A DNA stretch of 64,000 bases from contig CBDCVQ010000017.1 of NCBI GenBank assembly GCA_965223165.1, positions 62,001 to 126,000 on the forward strand, in the 5' to 3' direction. The notes beneath the pieces were generated by a model. It was not told where the DNA came from. It saw only the letters and a program-made list of their open reading frames with translations, and did no database searches. Each line of letters opens with the position of its first letter. Position 1 is the first letter of the stretch. Shown here piece after piece: positions 9,396 through 18,535 of this stretch. This DNA is from JABDMH01 sp965223165 (GTDB lineage: Bacteria > Bacteroidota > Bacteroidia > Chitinophagales > Saprospiraceae). A program made the position numbers and the translations under genes.

Positions 9396-10844
9396 TTAGG
9401 AGACAGGGTTAGGGGAGGACCTACGACGTTTGGCATTCATTTTTTCCCGGATCCAATGTGCACTGGCAATCTGCTTGGTGTTGTCAAACCTGTCAAACAG
9501 CCTCTCCATGGCCACCCTGTCCCGATCGGATATGGCGGCCAGACGAGTGGTGAAGCTGATCAGGTTTAAGTATGATCGTCTCCGGCCTTCTTGGATCGTA
9601 TGTTTCTTCCGATTGATGTACGCCTTAAAACTTTGACCCATGGCATCCAGGGCATCCCATTCGCCCAGCTCATAGTAGGTCGCCAGTAGCATCGTCTTGG
9701 CCCCGAGGTTGTAGGTCACATCTTGGTACTCCACCTTCTGAAGTAGGCGTAGCGCCTCGGCAAAGTTACTCCGATAAAAAAGCAGTTGCGCGCGATTATA
9801 GGTGATCGCGTTTTCCCGAAACACCGGTTCGATCCGCTGACCAAAATCGTGGATAAACGCTTCTGCCCAATCGTACTCATGCAGTCTTAAGGCCAAGACC
9901 ACGACATTCTTAAACGTCCAATGCGTGATATAGCCATCCACCAGAATCAACTCCTCATCCAGCACCCGCCGATAGAGGTAGAAGGACTCCTGGAGAAAGT
10001 GATCCTTACCCTGATTGATCTTGCGGTTGCAATAGTTAAGTGCTGAGTCATACACCTCTTTCATGCGTAAAGGCTCAAGAATCCGTGCATGGTCTCGCAA
10101 TGCCTGCTTGAGATCAAAGTAATGCGACTCGTCCTCCGGCTCCAGATGGGATAAGATGATCTTGTGGTAGATGCCCACGACCGGATTGTCGCTAAACTCT
10201 CCCGCATCCACCAATTGGAGTATCTCGTCGATGAGGACACGGCTGTACTCATGCTCGACAAATGAACTCCTACTCAACACTTCGCACTGATAGCGCAGCT
10301 TCTCGATGACGTAGAAAGTGTCCAGATTTTTCATGATCTCGTCCAGATTGGCCACGTTAAAGCGGCGCAGGCTGGACTGATTCATCTGATAATCGCTCTG
10401 CTCAATCCGATAGAGATAATAAAAAAAGTCCGCACTGCGGATGGGGTGTCTCTCCGCCAACTTCCGGACTCTCGCCAACTGTGTCTTGTACAGAGACTTG
10501 AGTTCCCGCCGACTCAATGCTTGTAGTTGCATCGTGGAGGCAAGCATTTGATCCGCTTGAAAAGCCTCTATGCCGAGAAACACCTCGATATCTCGCAAGG
10601 CATCGGTGCAAGCCTTGCGAAACTGCTTGTCATCGTAGGGGCGAGTGGGCTCAAGTGCTTCCCAAACCGCTTGCTTCTCCGGGGCAGTTCCCTGCTTAAG
10701 GCAGTCGATCAGATGCAACGTAAGTGCTTTCAGTCCGGCGGAGGAATATCTTCGCTTCAGGTACTTCTGTAGCCGATTGAGCTCGGTTGTCTTGAGGACG
10801 GATAACGTGCGATATAACTTGGTCTTAATCACAGAGTCTGACAA
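9396..10844 (-). CDS. helical-repeat (TPR-like) protein of unknown function
   Basis: Not recognised by family name. The 482-residue protein is almost wholly alpha-helical, soluble, without a signal peptide, and rich in Leu, Arg and Tyr. The C-terminal half has paired helices of TPR-like character (AQLLFYRSNFAEALRLLQKV, then MLLATYYELGEWDALDAMG), suggesting a protein-protein interaction scaffold. The TTG start at 10844 overlaps a possible promoter -7 box (GATCTTTG on the minus strand, 10842-10849), so a GTG start at 10832 (VIKTKLYRTL) is equally plausible. It is divergent from the T9SS cargo gene and lies 31 bp upstream of the symporter gene. The function is unknown. Confidence 0.75.
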   Translation of the reverse strand: MSDSVIKTKLYRTLSVLKTTELNRLQKYLKRRYSSAGLKALTLHLIDCLKQGTAPEKQAVWEALEPTRPYDDKQFRKACTDALRDIEVFLGIEAFQADQMLASTMQLQALSRRELKSLYKTQLARVRKLAERHPIRSADFFYYLYRIEQSDYQMNQSSLRRFNVANLDEIMKNLDTFYVIEKLRYQCEVLSRSSFVEHEYSRVLIDEILQLVDAGEFSDNPVVGIYHKIILSHLEPEDESHYFDLKQALRDHARILEPLRMKEVYDSALNYCNRKINQGKDHFLQESFYLYRRVLDEELILVDGYITHWTFKNVVVLALRLHEYDWAEAFIHDFGQRIEPVFRENAITYNRAQLLFYRSNFAEALRLLQKVEYQDVTYNLGAKTMLLATYYELGEWDALDAMGQSFKAYINRKKHTIQEGRRRSYLNLISFTTRLAAISDRDRVAMERLFDRFDNTKQIASAHWIREKMNAKRRRSSPNPVS

Positions 10845-10957
10845 AGATCTAGCGCTGAAATGCCTGGCATCGGAACTGTTAAAGGCATGGTCAAGATGCC
10901 CATTATTTCCAACTTCAGCAAATATAGATTATATTGCATTTGTCAATAATATATTCT

Positions 10958-13378
10958 ATGACCTGGTCCCCCTGGCGCTCCATCTTGGCAGTTGCTTTCA
11001 CTCTGTGTTCGCTCACCGGGTATGGTCAAGAATTAAATCAATATAGATACTATAAGTCTCTGATCAACAGCCCGTTGGAGGTTTCAGTTGAGTCGGTAGA
11101 TTATCCCGATATTCTGCGCGGCCCTGCGCATGGCTCCTTGGTCAAATACAAGCTTTCGTTTGAAGATCGTTACCGGATCAGGTATACGGCTGCCGCTGGA
11201 TTTACAGGCTTGGATACCGTGGTCTATCGTACGGATCAGCCGTCAGGAGGCGGCACTATACCACAGTTTGAGGGATTTGTGGTGGAGGTGAGTATGGTGC
11301 AGGCGGAGACGGATTATTTTGCCCTCGATCTGGGGGTCGCCCAGCACACCTTGTCGGTGCTGGACAATGATCTCAGCACACTGGGTCCACTGCATCTGGG
11401 GAGCATTGTGCAGAGTGATGGGGGCCATGCGTCGGTGGGTGCTGATGGAAGGACGATTTCGTTCAGACCGGATGGCAGCCATATAGGATCTGTGGTTTAC
11501 ACAGCGTGCACAGATGGTCATTGTGCTACCGGCACGGTGATACTGCGACTGGATGATCACGCTCGTCCAGGTGAGCCTGACAGTAGTATTTACGAGATCT
11601 GGAAGGACGATCCGGTCACGGTCATGGTGGCTCCTGGATTTGCGCAACCGACAGCTGCTTACTACCAAGGATCATTGCAACCGATATCTGGCCAGCAATA
11701 CATCTTCACTCCCAAGGAGGGATTTACAGGCACCGAGGTGCTTCGGTTTAATAGGCTCGAAGATGGCTCGATGGTGTATTATACGATCATCATTCACGTC
11801 CGTGATCCATTTGCACTAAATGGATGGGCGAGCAAGGATTTCTACTTCACAGAGCTAAACAATCCCCTGACACTCTCCCCACTGGACAATGACTTCGGAG
11901 ATGAAATTTCCAGTCTGAATACGACTGGACTTGTGGGCAGTTTGACGGCAGAGGGTGCCGGACGCTACACGTATACACCCCCAGCGGGGTATCGAGGCCA
12001 GACCAAGTTTCAGTATGAAGTCTGCGGGGAGGGGAGATGCGATGTGGTGGACGCCTACATTACGGTACATGACTATGAACCTTCACCGGAGGTGTGGCAA
12101 CTCACGACCGTCAAAGGACACACGCTACCGATCGACTACACGATTCCCATAGATGACTACAGCTTTGAGGTCTTGCAGACTCCCTCACACGGCTCTCTGG
12201 TGGTCTCTCCAGACGGAAGATCATTGACCTATACTTCCGCGGCTGACTATGTGGGTACCGATGCCATGTCGGTGCGCTATTGTACCTATGGTCCGGGGGG
12301 ATTCTCCTGTTATGACCGCCCCATCCAGGTCCATGTGCGAGATGTCGACGTTCCTGCTTGCCAGGGGGATTGTTTTTGGCCGGGTGATTTTGATGCAGAT
12401 GGTGCGGTGACCATTCAGGATATCCTTCCTCTGGGTGTCAACTTGGGAGCCACCGGATCGAGTCGAACTGACGTCTTGCCTCAAGAGTGGTACGGGAGAT
12501 CTGCCTCCAGTTGGCGTGAAGTCATTGGCTTTGGCACACCTGACCTCAAGCACGTGGACGGAAATGGTGATGGGGTGCTGACCCACGAGGATCGGTCCAT
12601 CATTGAGTCCTTTTATGGCCTGGCGCATGCGTTGGTGCCCGAGCCGCCGCCCGCCATGAACCAGGTGCCGGTCACGCTGGAGCTGCTAACACCGGTGGTG
12701 GAGGCTGGCGACGAGGCGGTGATTGAGGTGGCATTGGGGCAGACTGCAGAACCTATGGCCATTTGGGGGCTAGACTTTTCGCTCGAACTCCATAGCCAGA
12801 TCGTAGAATATGGCAGCTTTGAATTTGTTACCGCTTCGGACGGTCCCTTGCCGCCCGATGCCCTAATCATCACGCAAGCGATCTCTCCGCGGGATGGACG
12901 ACTGGATGTCGGCGTCGTGCGGGCGGACAAAAAGGCCATTACCCGGCATGGAGTACTTGGCCAGATCCGCTTTATCGTAGAAGAAGACCTAAACGGATTC
13001 CGATCCCTAAAGGATCTCCTGGACATCGAGATTGACCTGAAGCGCATTACCATCTTGGATGAGCGGGGCAGGTATGCCAGTCTTCCTCCGGCACGTACCT
13101 TCCTGCGTCTTGCCAAGCAGGGCCAGCGCTATGCCGATCTGCAAGTGTTTCCAAACCCCGCCCAGACGGACATACAGATTCAAGCTCCTAGTGATGGCTT
13201 GCGCAACTACACCCTCCTGGATTTGCATGGACGAGTGGTGCGAGAAGCCCAATTTGCCACGGGCAAACGAAGGGTCTTTGTTGATCTGCGAGGCTTGCTG
13301 CCCGGGCTGTATGTCCTACGCACTCAGCCGATGGAAGGAGATTATACCCTCACCAAGATTGAAGTCTTGCCCCAATAG
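10958..13378 (+). CDS. large T9SS-secreted protein with Ig-like repeats, dockerin-like and cohesin-like modules
   Basis: An extracellular protein of about 806 residues. The ATG at 10958 places a Sec signal peptide (ILAVAFTLCSLTGYGQ) at the N terminus and is preferred to the in-frame TTG at 10934. Residues ~30-460 are repeated cadherin/Ig-like modules with the tandem-95-type marks VLDNDLS and SPLDNDFGD. Two Ca2+-loop (dockerin/EF-hand-like) motifs follow: DFDADGAVTIQD (~477) and DGNGDGVLTHED (~534). Residues ~565-710 resemble a cohesin-like beta-sandwich. The last ~80 residues are a type IX secretion sorting domain (VFPNPAQTDIQI, then LLPGLYVLR). It is likely surface-attached or released and adhesin-like; no catalytic module is visible. 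It stands alone between divergent and convergent neighbours. Confidence 0.85.
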   Translation: MTWSPWRSILAVAFTLCSLTGYGQELNQYRYYKSLINSPLEVSVESVDYPDILRGPAHGSLVKYKLSFEDRYRIRYTAAAGFTGLDTVVYRTDQPSGGGTIPQFEGFVVEVSMVQAETDYFALDLGVAQHTLSVLDNDLSTLGPLHLGSIVQSDGGHASVGADGRTISFRPDGSHIGSVVYTACTDGHCATGTVILRLDDHARPGEPDSSIYEIWKDDPVTVMVAPGFAQPTAAYYQGSLQPISGQQYIFTPKEGFTGTEVLRFNRLEDGSMVYYTIIIHVRDPFALNGWASKDFYFTELNNPLTLSPLDNDFGDEISSLNTTGLVGSLTAEGAGRYTYTPPAGYRGQTKFQYEVCGEGRCDVVDAYITVHDYEPSPEVWQLTTVKGHTLPIDYTIPIDDYSFEVLQTPSHGSLVVSPDGRSLTYTSAADYVGTDAMSVRYCTYGPGGFSCYDRPIQVHVRDVDVPACQGDCFWPGDFDADGAVTIQDILPLGVNLGATGSSRTDVLPQEWYGRSASSWREVIGFGTPDLKHVDGNGDGVLTHEDRSIIESFYGLAHALVPEPPPAMNQVPVTLELLTPVVEAGDEAVIEVALGQTAEPMAIWGLDFSLELHSQIVEYGSFEFVTASDGPLPPDALIITQAISPRDGRLDVGVVRADKKAITRHGVLGQIRFIVEEDLNGFRSLKDLLDIEIDLKRITILDERGRYASLPPARTFLRLAKQGQRYADLQVFPNPAQTDIQIQAPSDGLRNYTLLDLHGRVVREAQFATGKRRVFVDLRGLLPGLYVLRTQPMEGDYTLTKIEVLPQ

Positions 13379-13485
13379 ATCTCGCATTGGAATTAACAAC
13401 AAGGCGAAGCTCTAATAGCATCCCCGGACAGGGCACACGATATAAGGCACGGCTGTGAGGAGACCGTTGGTCGCCAGCTTGCGAT

Positions 13486-13834
13486 TTAGGTGTATTCTTT
13501 GACGATCTGCATCACGGATCGGTGATAGCTCCGACCAAACAGATTGAGGTGTACCAGCAAGTAATGGAGTTGGTAAAGCCGCACGCGTTGGTCGAAGCCT
13601 GGGGCCAGCGGATAGAGCTCCGCATAGGAGCTATAGAAGAGCGGTGCAAAACCACCAAACAACCGTGACATAGCGAGATCCATCTCTCGGTGCTGGAAGG
13701 CCATGGCGGGATCAATCAGAAAGGGCACCGCACCGCTCCCCGAAATGAAGTTGCCCGACCATAGATCACCATGGGTCGGAGCCGGCGGCTCGACGGGAAA
13801 ATATTGCGCAAAGGACTGACACAATCGATCGAAC
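13486..13834 (-). pseudogene. fructosamine kinase family protein, C-terminal half (split by IS66)
   Basis: This is the 3' half of a fructosamine kinase/ketosamine-3-kinase family gene, enzymes that phosphorylate sugar adducts on protein amines. It carries the catalytic loop HGDLWSGN and the metal-binding region LIDPAMAFQHREMDLAMSRLFGGF, read in parts as the family's second hallmark. The reading direction is minus. The frame enters from the IS66 element at 13834, and the residues upstream of FDRLCQSF come from the element. The N-terminal half lies at 19727-20237. Removing 13827-19726 restores one 284-codon frame (...HQFDRLCQSF...), close to the usual ~290 residues of the family. The catalytic half is cut off from its start codon, so the gene should be inactive. 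Confidence 0.9.
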
Positions 13835-13899
13835 GTAAGCGTACGGGCGTGAGCATATTGCAATAATTGGCTGCTAGACGGATCTTGTGTTGCAAAAAG

Positions 13900-14184
13900 A
13901 TGAGGCGAGACAAAGAGCAGATGTATCCAGTGGTAGCGGCATATGAGCAAGGTAAGAAAAGTAGGCAGGAATTGTGCATAGAGCACGAGCTAGGCGAGGG
14001 TACATTTTGGTATTGGGTGCGCAAGTATCGAGAGGAGAAAGTAGATCAGGGGTTTGTGGAGTTGGTAGCAGAGGACCAAGGCCCTGGGGCAGGTCAAGTA
14101 GAAGTGTTACTGGGAGGGGGAATGATTCGCTTTGACTCCGTTCCTGCGGCATCTTATCTGCGCGAGCTAGTTGTAGGATGCTAG
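13900..14184 (+). CDS. tnpA: IS66 TnpA-like accessory protein
   Basis: The first ORF of the IS66 element, about 94 residues from the ATG at 13900; an in-frame TTG at 13867 is less likely. It has a helix-turn-helix-like N terminus (YEQGKKSRQELCIEHELGEGTFWYWVRKY, read in parts) of the type found in IS3/IS66 OrfA proteins, which contribute to transposase function and DNA binding. It overlaps the tnpB start by 7 bp, the usual arrangement in this family. It appears intact, but its partners tnpB and tnpC are both broken. Confidence 0.85.
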   Translation: MRRDKEQMYPVVAAYEQGKKSRQELCIEHELGEGTFWYWVRKYREEKVDQGFVELVAEDQGPGAGQVEVLLGGGMIRFDSVPAASYLRELVVGC

Positions 14185-14427
14185 GTCTGAGCGGAATTAA
14201 GCGATTCTATTTGTACCGCCCAGCGGTGGACATGCGCAAGAGTTTTCGCGGTTTATGCGGAATAGTCAACAACGAGCTTGGCCAAGATCCAATGAGTGGC
14301 GAGGGCTATGTGTTTGTCAACAAACGCAGAACGTTGCTGAAAATATTAGTATGGGATCGCACCGGTTATCTGATTTACTCAAGTTTCGGCAGTAAAGGAA
14401 TAAGAAAAAAAAGGAGTTAAGTTACTT

Positions 14428-14458
14428 CTCTAAAATACAGTAAATCAGTATTTTAGAG
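14428..14458 (+). promoter_or_regulatory. perfect 11-bp stem-loop in the leader of the IS4-type transposase
   Basis: CTCTAAAATAC (14428-14438) pairs exactly with GTATTTTAGAG (14448-14458) around a 9-base loop, ending 25 bp before the transposase ATG. Comparable leader hairpins in other IS elements limit translation of read-through transcripts or act as terminators protecting against impinging transcription. Either role is inference here; the inverted repeat itself is exact. Confidence 0.7.
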
Positions 14459-14483
14459 TTGACAAAAGAAACAAAACTCCTTA

Positions 14484-15905
14484 ATGAAAGATACAGATTT
14501 TTTCGAGGAAATACAATCAATTTTGATGTATTCTGGACAGATTTCGTGCGCACTATTTAACGATGTAGTGAATAGTTCTCTATCAGGGATCAAGGCACAT
14601 CATCATGCTTTAGCCAGTCGAGATTCGGTGGTCAAGATGATGGTCTTGCTAAAGCTGTTGAAGATTGAGTCAATTGGGCAGTATTTTAGATCCGATTTAG
14701 GCAGGTTGATCCAATATGGCAAAGACGTATTCTATGGGATCAAGAATAGTCCGAGGATTAATTGGCGACAATGCTTGCTGAGACAAGCAAAGAGTTGTGA
14801 TATCGAAGGCGAAGAAATATCACAAGACCATTCAAGGGCCGATCAGACGCGATGCTTTATTATAGATGATACCGACATGCCAAAGACGGGCAAGCGCATG
14901 GAACTATTAGGGCGGATCTATTCCCATGTGAAGGGCGGGTCCATACTGGGATATAAGGGGCTGAATCTGGCGTTGTGGACAGGTGCGACCCTGTTGCATC
15001 TTGACTTCTCCCTACATGGGGAGGCTGGGAAAAAGAAGGACCAGGGAATCAGGAAAAAAGATCGAAAGAAAAGATATGCTAAGAGGCGGGATAAGAATAG
15101 TCCAGGATGTAAAAGGACATCAGAATACTTTGAGAAGAAGACACTGGTAGCCGTACAAATGCTGAGACGAGCTATCAACAAAGGGTTCAGAGCCTCCTAT
15201 ATACTGGTAGATTCCTGGTTTTTTAACAGGTCATTGGTGGAAGCGGCGGTAAGCCATGGGATCCATTTGATTAGCCGGCCGAAGAACAATAATTGGAAGT
15301 ATATATTGAAGGGGAATCCCCGTACTATTTCCAGCCTATCCAACAAGTTTCGATCGTTGAACTCCAGAAAATATTGGACAGAGATGGGCCTATATTACGG
15401 AGGATTGACTGTAGAGTTCCAGGGTCACCTCCTCCAATTATTCTTTTACAAAGAGAACAAACGAGGTAGCAAATGGGAGGTTATTGCCACGACCAATCTA
15501 AAAATTGGAGCCAAAAAGGCTTATCAGATTTACCAGAATCGGTGGAGCATCGAAGTGTCTTACAAGGAACTCAAGCAACATTTGAAATTTGGCGCTTGTC
15601 AAAGCAGAGACTTTGACGCCCAAATCGCTGATGCTACCCAATGCCTGCTGGCCTATAATTTCTTGTCAAAATATAAGATGATTCACCATTATCAAACCAT
15701 CGGCGGTTTATTCAAAGAGATCTCACGCAACTGGCTCAGTCCCACTCTCATGAATAGATTTTGGAACAAAGTAATGGGCCTAATCCGAAAACTTGCCCGA
15801 TTCGTAGACCTGCCCATCAACATCCTGCGCGATAATCTACTGCGGAAGGATGAATTTTACTCCAAATTTGAGAAACTGTCCCTAGCATTTACTACCGAAA
15901 CTTGA
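14484..15905 (+). CDS. IS4-type DDE transposase
   Basis: A 473-residue transposase with an RNase H-like DDE fold. The acidic residues can be placed in IIDDTDMPKTGK (first Asp, ~residue 130), ILVDSWFFN (second Asp) and RWSIEVSYKELKQHLKFG, the YREK-like signature of IS4 relatives that carries the Glu. A basic Lys/Arg-rich insert separates the first two acidic motifs. The start is an ATG after an A-rich leader with a strong hairpin. The frame is uninterrupted and fills the element between its terminal repeats. The A+T content is visibly higher than in the surrounding chromosome, consistent with recent acquisition. Confidence 0.93.
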   Translation: MKDTDFFEEIQSILMYSGQISCALFNDVVNSSLSGIKAHHHALASRDSVVKMMVLLKLLKIESIGQYFRSDLGRLIQYGKDVFYGIKNSPRINWRQCLLRQAKSCDIEGEEISQDHSRADQTRCFIIDDTDMPKTGKRMELLGRIYSHVKGGSILGYKGLNLALWTGATLLHLDFSLHGEAGKKKDQGIRKKDRKKRYAKRRDKNSPGCKRTSEYFEKKTLVAVQMLRRAINKGFRASYILVDSWFFNRSLVEAAVSHGIHLISRPKNNNWKYILKGNPRTISSLSNKFRSLNSRKYWTEMGLYYGGLTVEFQGHLLQLFFYKENKRGSKWEVIATTNLKIGAKKAYQIYQNRWSIEVSYKELKQHLKFGACQSRDFDAQIADATQCLLAYNFLSKYKMIHHYQTIGGLFKEISRNWLSPTLMNRFWNKVMGLIRKLARFVDLPINILRDNLLRKDEFYSKFEKLSLAFTTET

Positions 15906-16469
15906 GTGATTTACTACAAGAGACTGGAACGAGGGACCATCGAGTTGCCATCCGAGCAACACGGAGACCTGTCGGTGAGCACATTGATGATGATGCTGGA
16001 GGGCATCGAACTAAAGGGCATAAGGAGGCGAAAAAGATATAGACCTCCTCCTCCAATCAGGGCTTAGAAATAGAAAGAGAATCAAGGGAGATACATGTAA
16101 AAAATCATGATATATCCAGATGAAATTGGTATCTTAGGATATGCCTACACAGGATATTTCCAAGGAAGAATTGCTGAGAAAGAATCAGGAATTACGTCAA
16201 GAAAATATCCATTTAAAGGCAGAGAATGCTGAGCTATTAAGATTGATCCGGGGGGTTAAATCCGAACGGTTTATTAGTGCGGATTCTCCCAAAAATAAGC
16301 TAGAGGAAAATGCACTTTTTCCTACACCCTCCTCGCCAACAGATGTCACTGATAAAAAAAAGGACAAACAAAAAAAGCCCTCCGGTCACAGACGCCAGCA
16401 GATACCTGTACACCTCCCACGACAGGAAAGAATCTTGGAGCCCCCCATTGATACCAGCCAAATGGTTAA

Positions 16470-18535
16470 CCCGACTTGGCTAAGCGTACACGTAAGTTTC
16501 AGAAAACCAATGAGATAGGAAATCAGTGGTACACTACATATTTTTTCAGAGCAGTCTGAGTGTTGTTGGTGCCGGTGGCATTATAGATTTGGCGGACTTC
16601 GTTGATGGGGGTGGAGGGTTTACGTAGGTGAATGACTTTTTTGTCAGTAGGCAGTTCAATAGTTTGAATGGTTTGGGTATTCATTATCCTAACGATATTG
16701 TTCCAGTCGTAGTTGAGATTAGCATTTTTGAGCATATACCTGATGGTATTGACTAACTGGTAGGCAAGAATGGTAAGATAAATATGAGCTTCAATTCTTT
16801 GGTCTTTTTGATGGTACACCGGCCTGATGTTTAGATCTGACTTTAGGCAGCGAAAGGTAGCTTCCACTTCTCTGATGGTATTATATATATCCCACAATTT
16901 AGATTCAGAAGGATTGTCATAATTCGTTCTGATAAAGTAGACGCCATTGGTTTTATCGTCCTTAGTTTGATCTGATTTTTCAGACCAGGTGATTTGGGTA
17001 GCGACTCCATTTTCTTGGGCAACTTTGATGACATATCTAGAGGAAATACGGTTGTGTTTCTGTTTCGCCCTTCCAATACGCTCCCATACCTTGTTGATGG
17101 ATTTAGTGCCCCCTTTGGTAAAAATAGCTTTCTGGATAACACTCAGATCTTGTTCATACCGTTGCTTGAGTTTAGTGTGCATGGATTGCTCCTTTTTCCT
17201 TTTGGCCTCACTTTGCACGTACATCCAGGTATCCGGATAACCCTGGGGCTGAAAGATGGCTAGTTCCACTTGATTCTTTTGTCTATCGGTAAGTCGAATT
17301 ATTTTCGAGCTAGACTCCTCCACAGGGTGATCTTTTAGTCGCTTTCGAGAGACGCAAACGTATTTATACCCTTTTTCCCTCACCATAGTTAGGTTGTCTT
17401 CAGTAGCAATACCGGCATCTATCACAATTGTTTGATCCGGCCTGGAAGGAGAATATTTCTTTAGATCTTCAATCATATCAGACAAAGTACCAGTGTCTGG
17501 TGTGTTGCCTTCGTATATTCTGGAGTGCCTGATAAAGCCCTGCGCATTAATAACGCCGGTAAAAACAACCAATGGACAGTCATTTCTTTTCTCCTTACTC
17601 TTGCCATACTTGGCAATCTTACTATGATCTTTACGTGATTCAAAGTAAGTATTGCTGATATCAAAAATAACCAGCTTATCATTTAGGTCAAACATATCAG
17701 TAATGCGATGGTATAAAAACTGGTCTATGGATTCCCTATGCTTGTAAAGCAGGTCAGATATGGCATACAGTTGTTTATGTGTAATTATTTGATGGTGACC
17801 GAAGCAAGCAGCCAGCTCACTATTCATCTGGAGGATTTGTGCGGTCTTATGCTCCGAAGAACAGAAAATCGCTCGGGCCGCAATGCTGATCAAAGCTTTG
17901 CGAATTTCACTTTGGGTCATGCCAACCGACCGCATGCATTGTTCTAATTGTAGCTTGTCAAGTACTTGCTTGCAAAGGTGCTCCACTCCAAAGGTCTTCA
18001 CATCACCAACTTCCAACCCTTTGAGGTCAACGTTGTGAAACTCTGCTTTGGCAGGGGCAGGGGGGATCGATGCAGGGGGATGCTCAGCCTGCTGATATTT
18101 AATACAATACTTCTCATAGTAAAAAAGTGCCAGGTCAAGCAAAGGCTTTGCCGGACTCTCAGGAAATAATTCCGGATGGCCAAATATCTTGGACTTCAAA
18201 ATGTTGAGGACAACATTTCTGTTCTGTTTATCTCTAAGCAAGGGATCAGATCCCAGATATAGAATAGCCCTTTGCTTTACTTTGCCATCTACCCTGGCCG
18301 CCTGGGCTAGAGTATACTGGAAAAAGATCTTACTGTCTTTGCTACGTTGCTTTTTGACCTCCCTAATAAACATGTGAGTAAAGGTACGGAGCCATGCGCA
18401 CATATACAAGTACCGTACCTCACTACAAATGAGATCCCAACAAACCAAACACTGATAATCAACCCGTTAAATTGTCCGAAAGGCTGAAAAAAGATCAATT
18501 TTGTCGATTTCTACCCCTGCGCCAGCCAAGTCGGG
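16470..18535 (-). mobile_element. IS1634-type insertion sequence inside IS66 tnpC
   Basis: A 2066-bp element with 12-bp perfect terminal inverted repeats, CCCGACTTGGCT, flanked by a 4-bp target duplication TTAA at 16466-16469 and 18536-18539. Deleting the element and one TTAA restores the tnpC frame exactly, which fixes the boundaries. Its single gene is on the minus strand, opposite to the IS66 genes. The gene is complete, so the element may still be mobile. Confidence 0.92.
16523..18373 (-). CDS. IS1634-family DDE transposase
   Basis: A 616-residue transposase of the IS1634 group of the IS4 superfamily. Catalytic positions can be read in VIFDISNTYFES (first Asp), TIVIDAGIATEDN (second Asp) and EVEATFRCLKSDLNIRPVYH, the region with the Glu, followed by the typical IEAHIYLTILAYQL helix. 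The ATG at 18373 (MFIREVKKQRS) is chosen because family members start with a similar strand (FxRxVKxxR...); the 25 in-frame residues before it do not look like this family. The gene ends 53 bp inside the left terminal repeat. Confidence 0.93.
   Translation of the reverse strand: MFIREVKKQRSKDSKIFFQYTLAQAARVDGKVKQRAILYLGSDPLLRDKQNRNVVLNILKSKIFGHPELFPESPAKPLLDLALFYYEKYCIKYQQAEHPPASIPPAPAKAEFHNVDLKGLEVGDVKTFGVEHLCKQVLDKLQLEQCMRSVGMTQSEIRKALISIAARAIFCSSEHKTAQILQMNSELAACFGHHQIITHKQLYAISDLLYKHRESIDQFLYHRITDMFDLNDKLVIFDISNTYFESRKDHSKIAKYGKSKEKRNDCPLVVFTGVINAQGFIRHSRIYEGNTPDTGTLSDMIEDLKKYSPSRPDQTIVIDAGIATEDNLTMVREKGYKYVCVSRKRLKDHPVEESSSKIIRLTDRQKNQVELAIFQPQGYPDTWMYVQSEAKRKKEQSMHTKLKQRYEQDLSVIQKAIFTKGGTKSINKVWERIGRAKQKHNRISSRYVIKVAQENGVATQITWSEKSDQTKDDKTNGVYFIRTNYDNPSESKLWDIYNTIREVEATFRCLKSDLNIRPVYHQKDQRIEAHIYLTILAYQLVNTIRYMLKNANLNYDWNNIVRIMNTQTIQTIELPTDKKVIHLRKPSTPINEVRQIYNATGTNNTQTALKKYVVYH

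Larger units (their letters stand above)
14378..15906 (+). mobile_element. IS4-type insertion sequence inside IS66 tnpB
   Basis: A 1529-bp element. Its terminal inverted repeats start CTCAAGTTTCGG and match over 18 of 19 bases at the two ends. The flanking direct repeat is TGATTTA at 14371-14377 and 15907-15913 (7 bp); because the bases at the boundary are palindromic, a shorter 5-bp duplication with longer terminal repeats is also possible. It contains one transposase gene, whose stop codon lies within the right terminal repeat. The gene is intact, so the element may be active. Confidence 0.92.
14178..16067 (+). pseudogene. tnpB: IS66 TnpB, interrupted by an IS4-type element
   Basis: The IS66 Orf2 accessory gene. 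The N-terminal part (14178-14377) has the family pattern PAVDMRKSFRGLCGIV and KILVWDRTGYLIY. The coding sequence resumes at 15914 with YKRLERGTIELP and ends at 16067. Joining 14178-14377 to 15914-16067 gives 118 codons in one frame, which matches the usual ~115-residue TnpB. The inserted stretch, including one target copy, is 14378-15913. Read as it stands, the frame runs into the insertion and stops at 14420. TnpB is needed for IS66 transposition, though its biochemical role is poorly defined. Confidence 0.9.
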
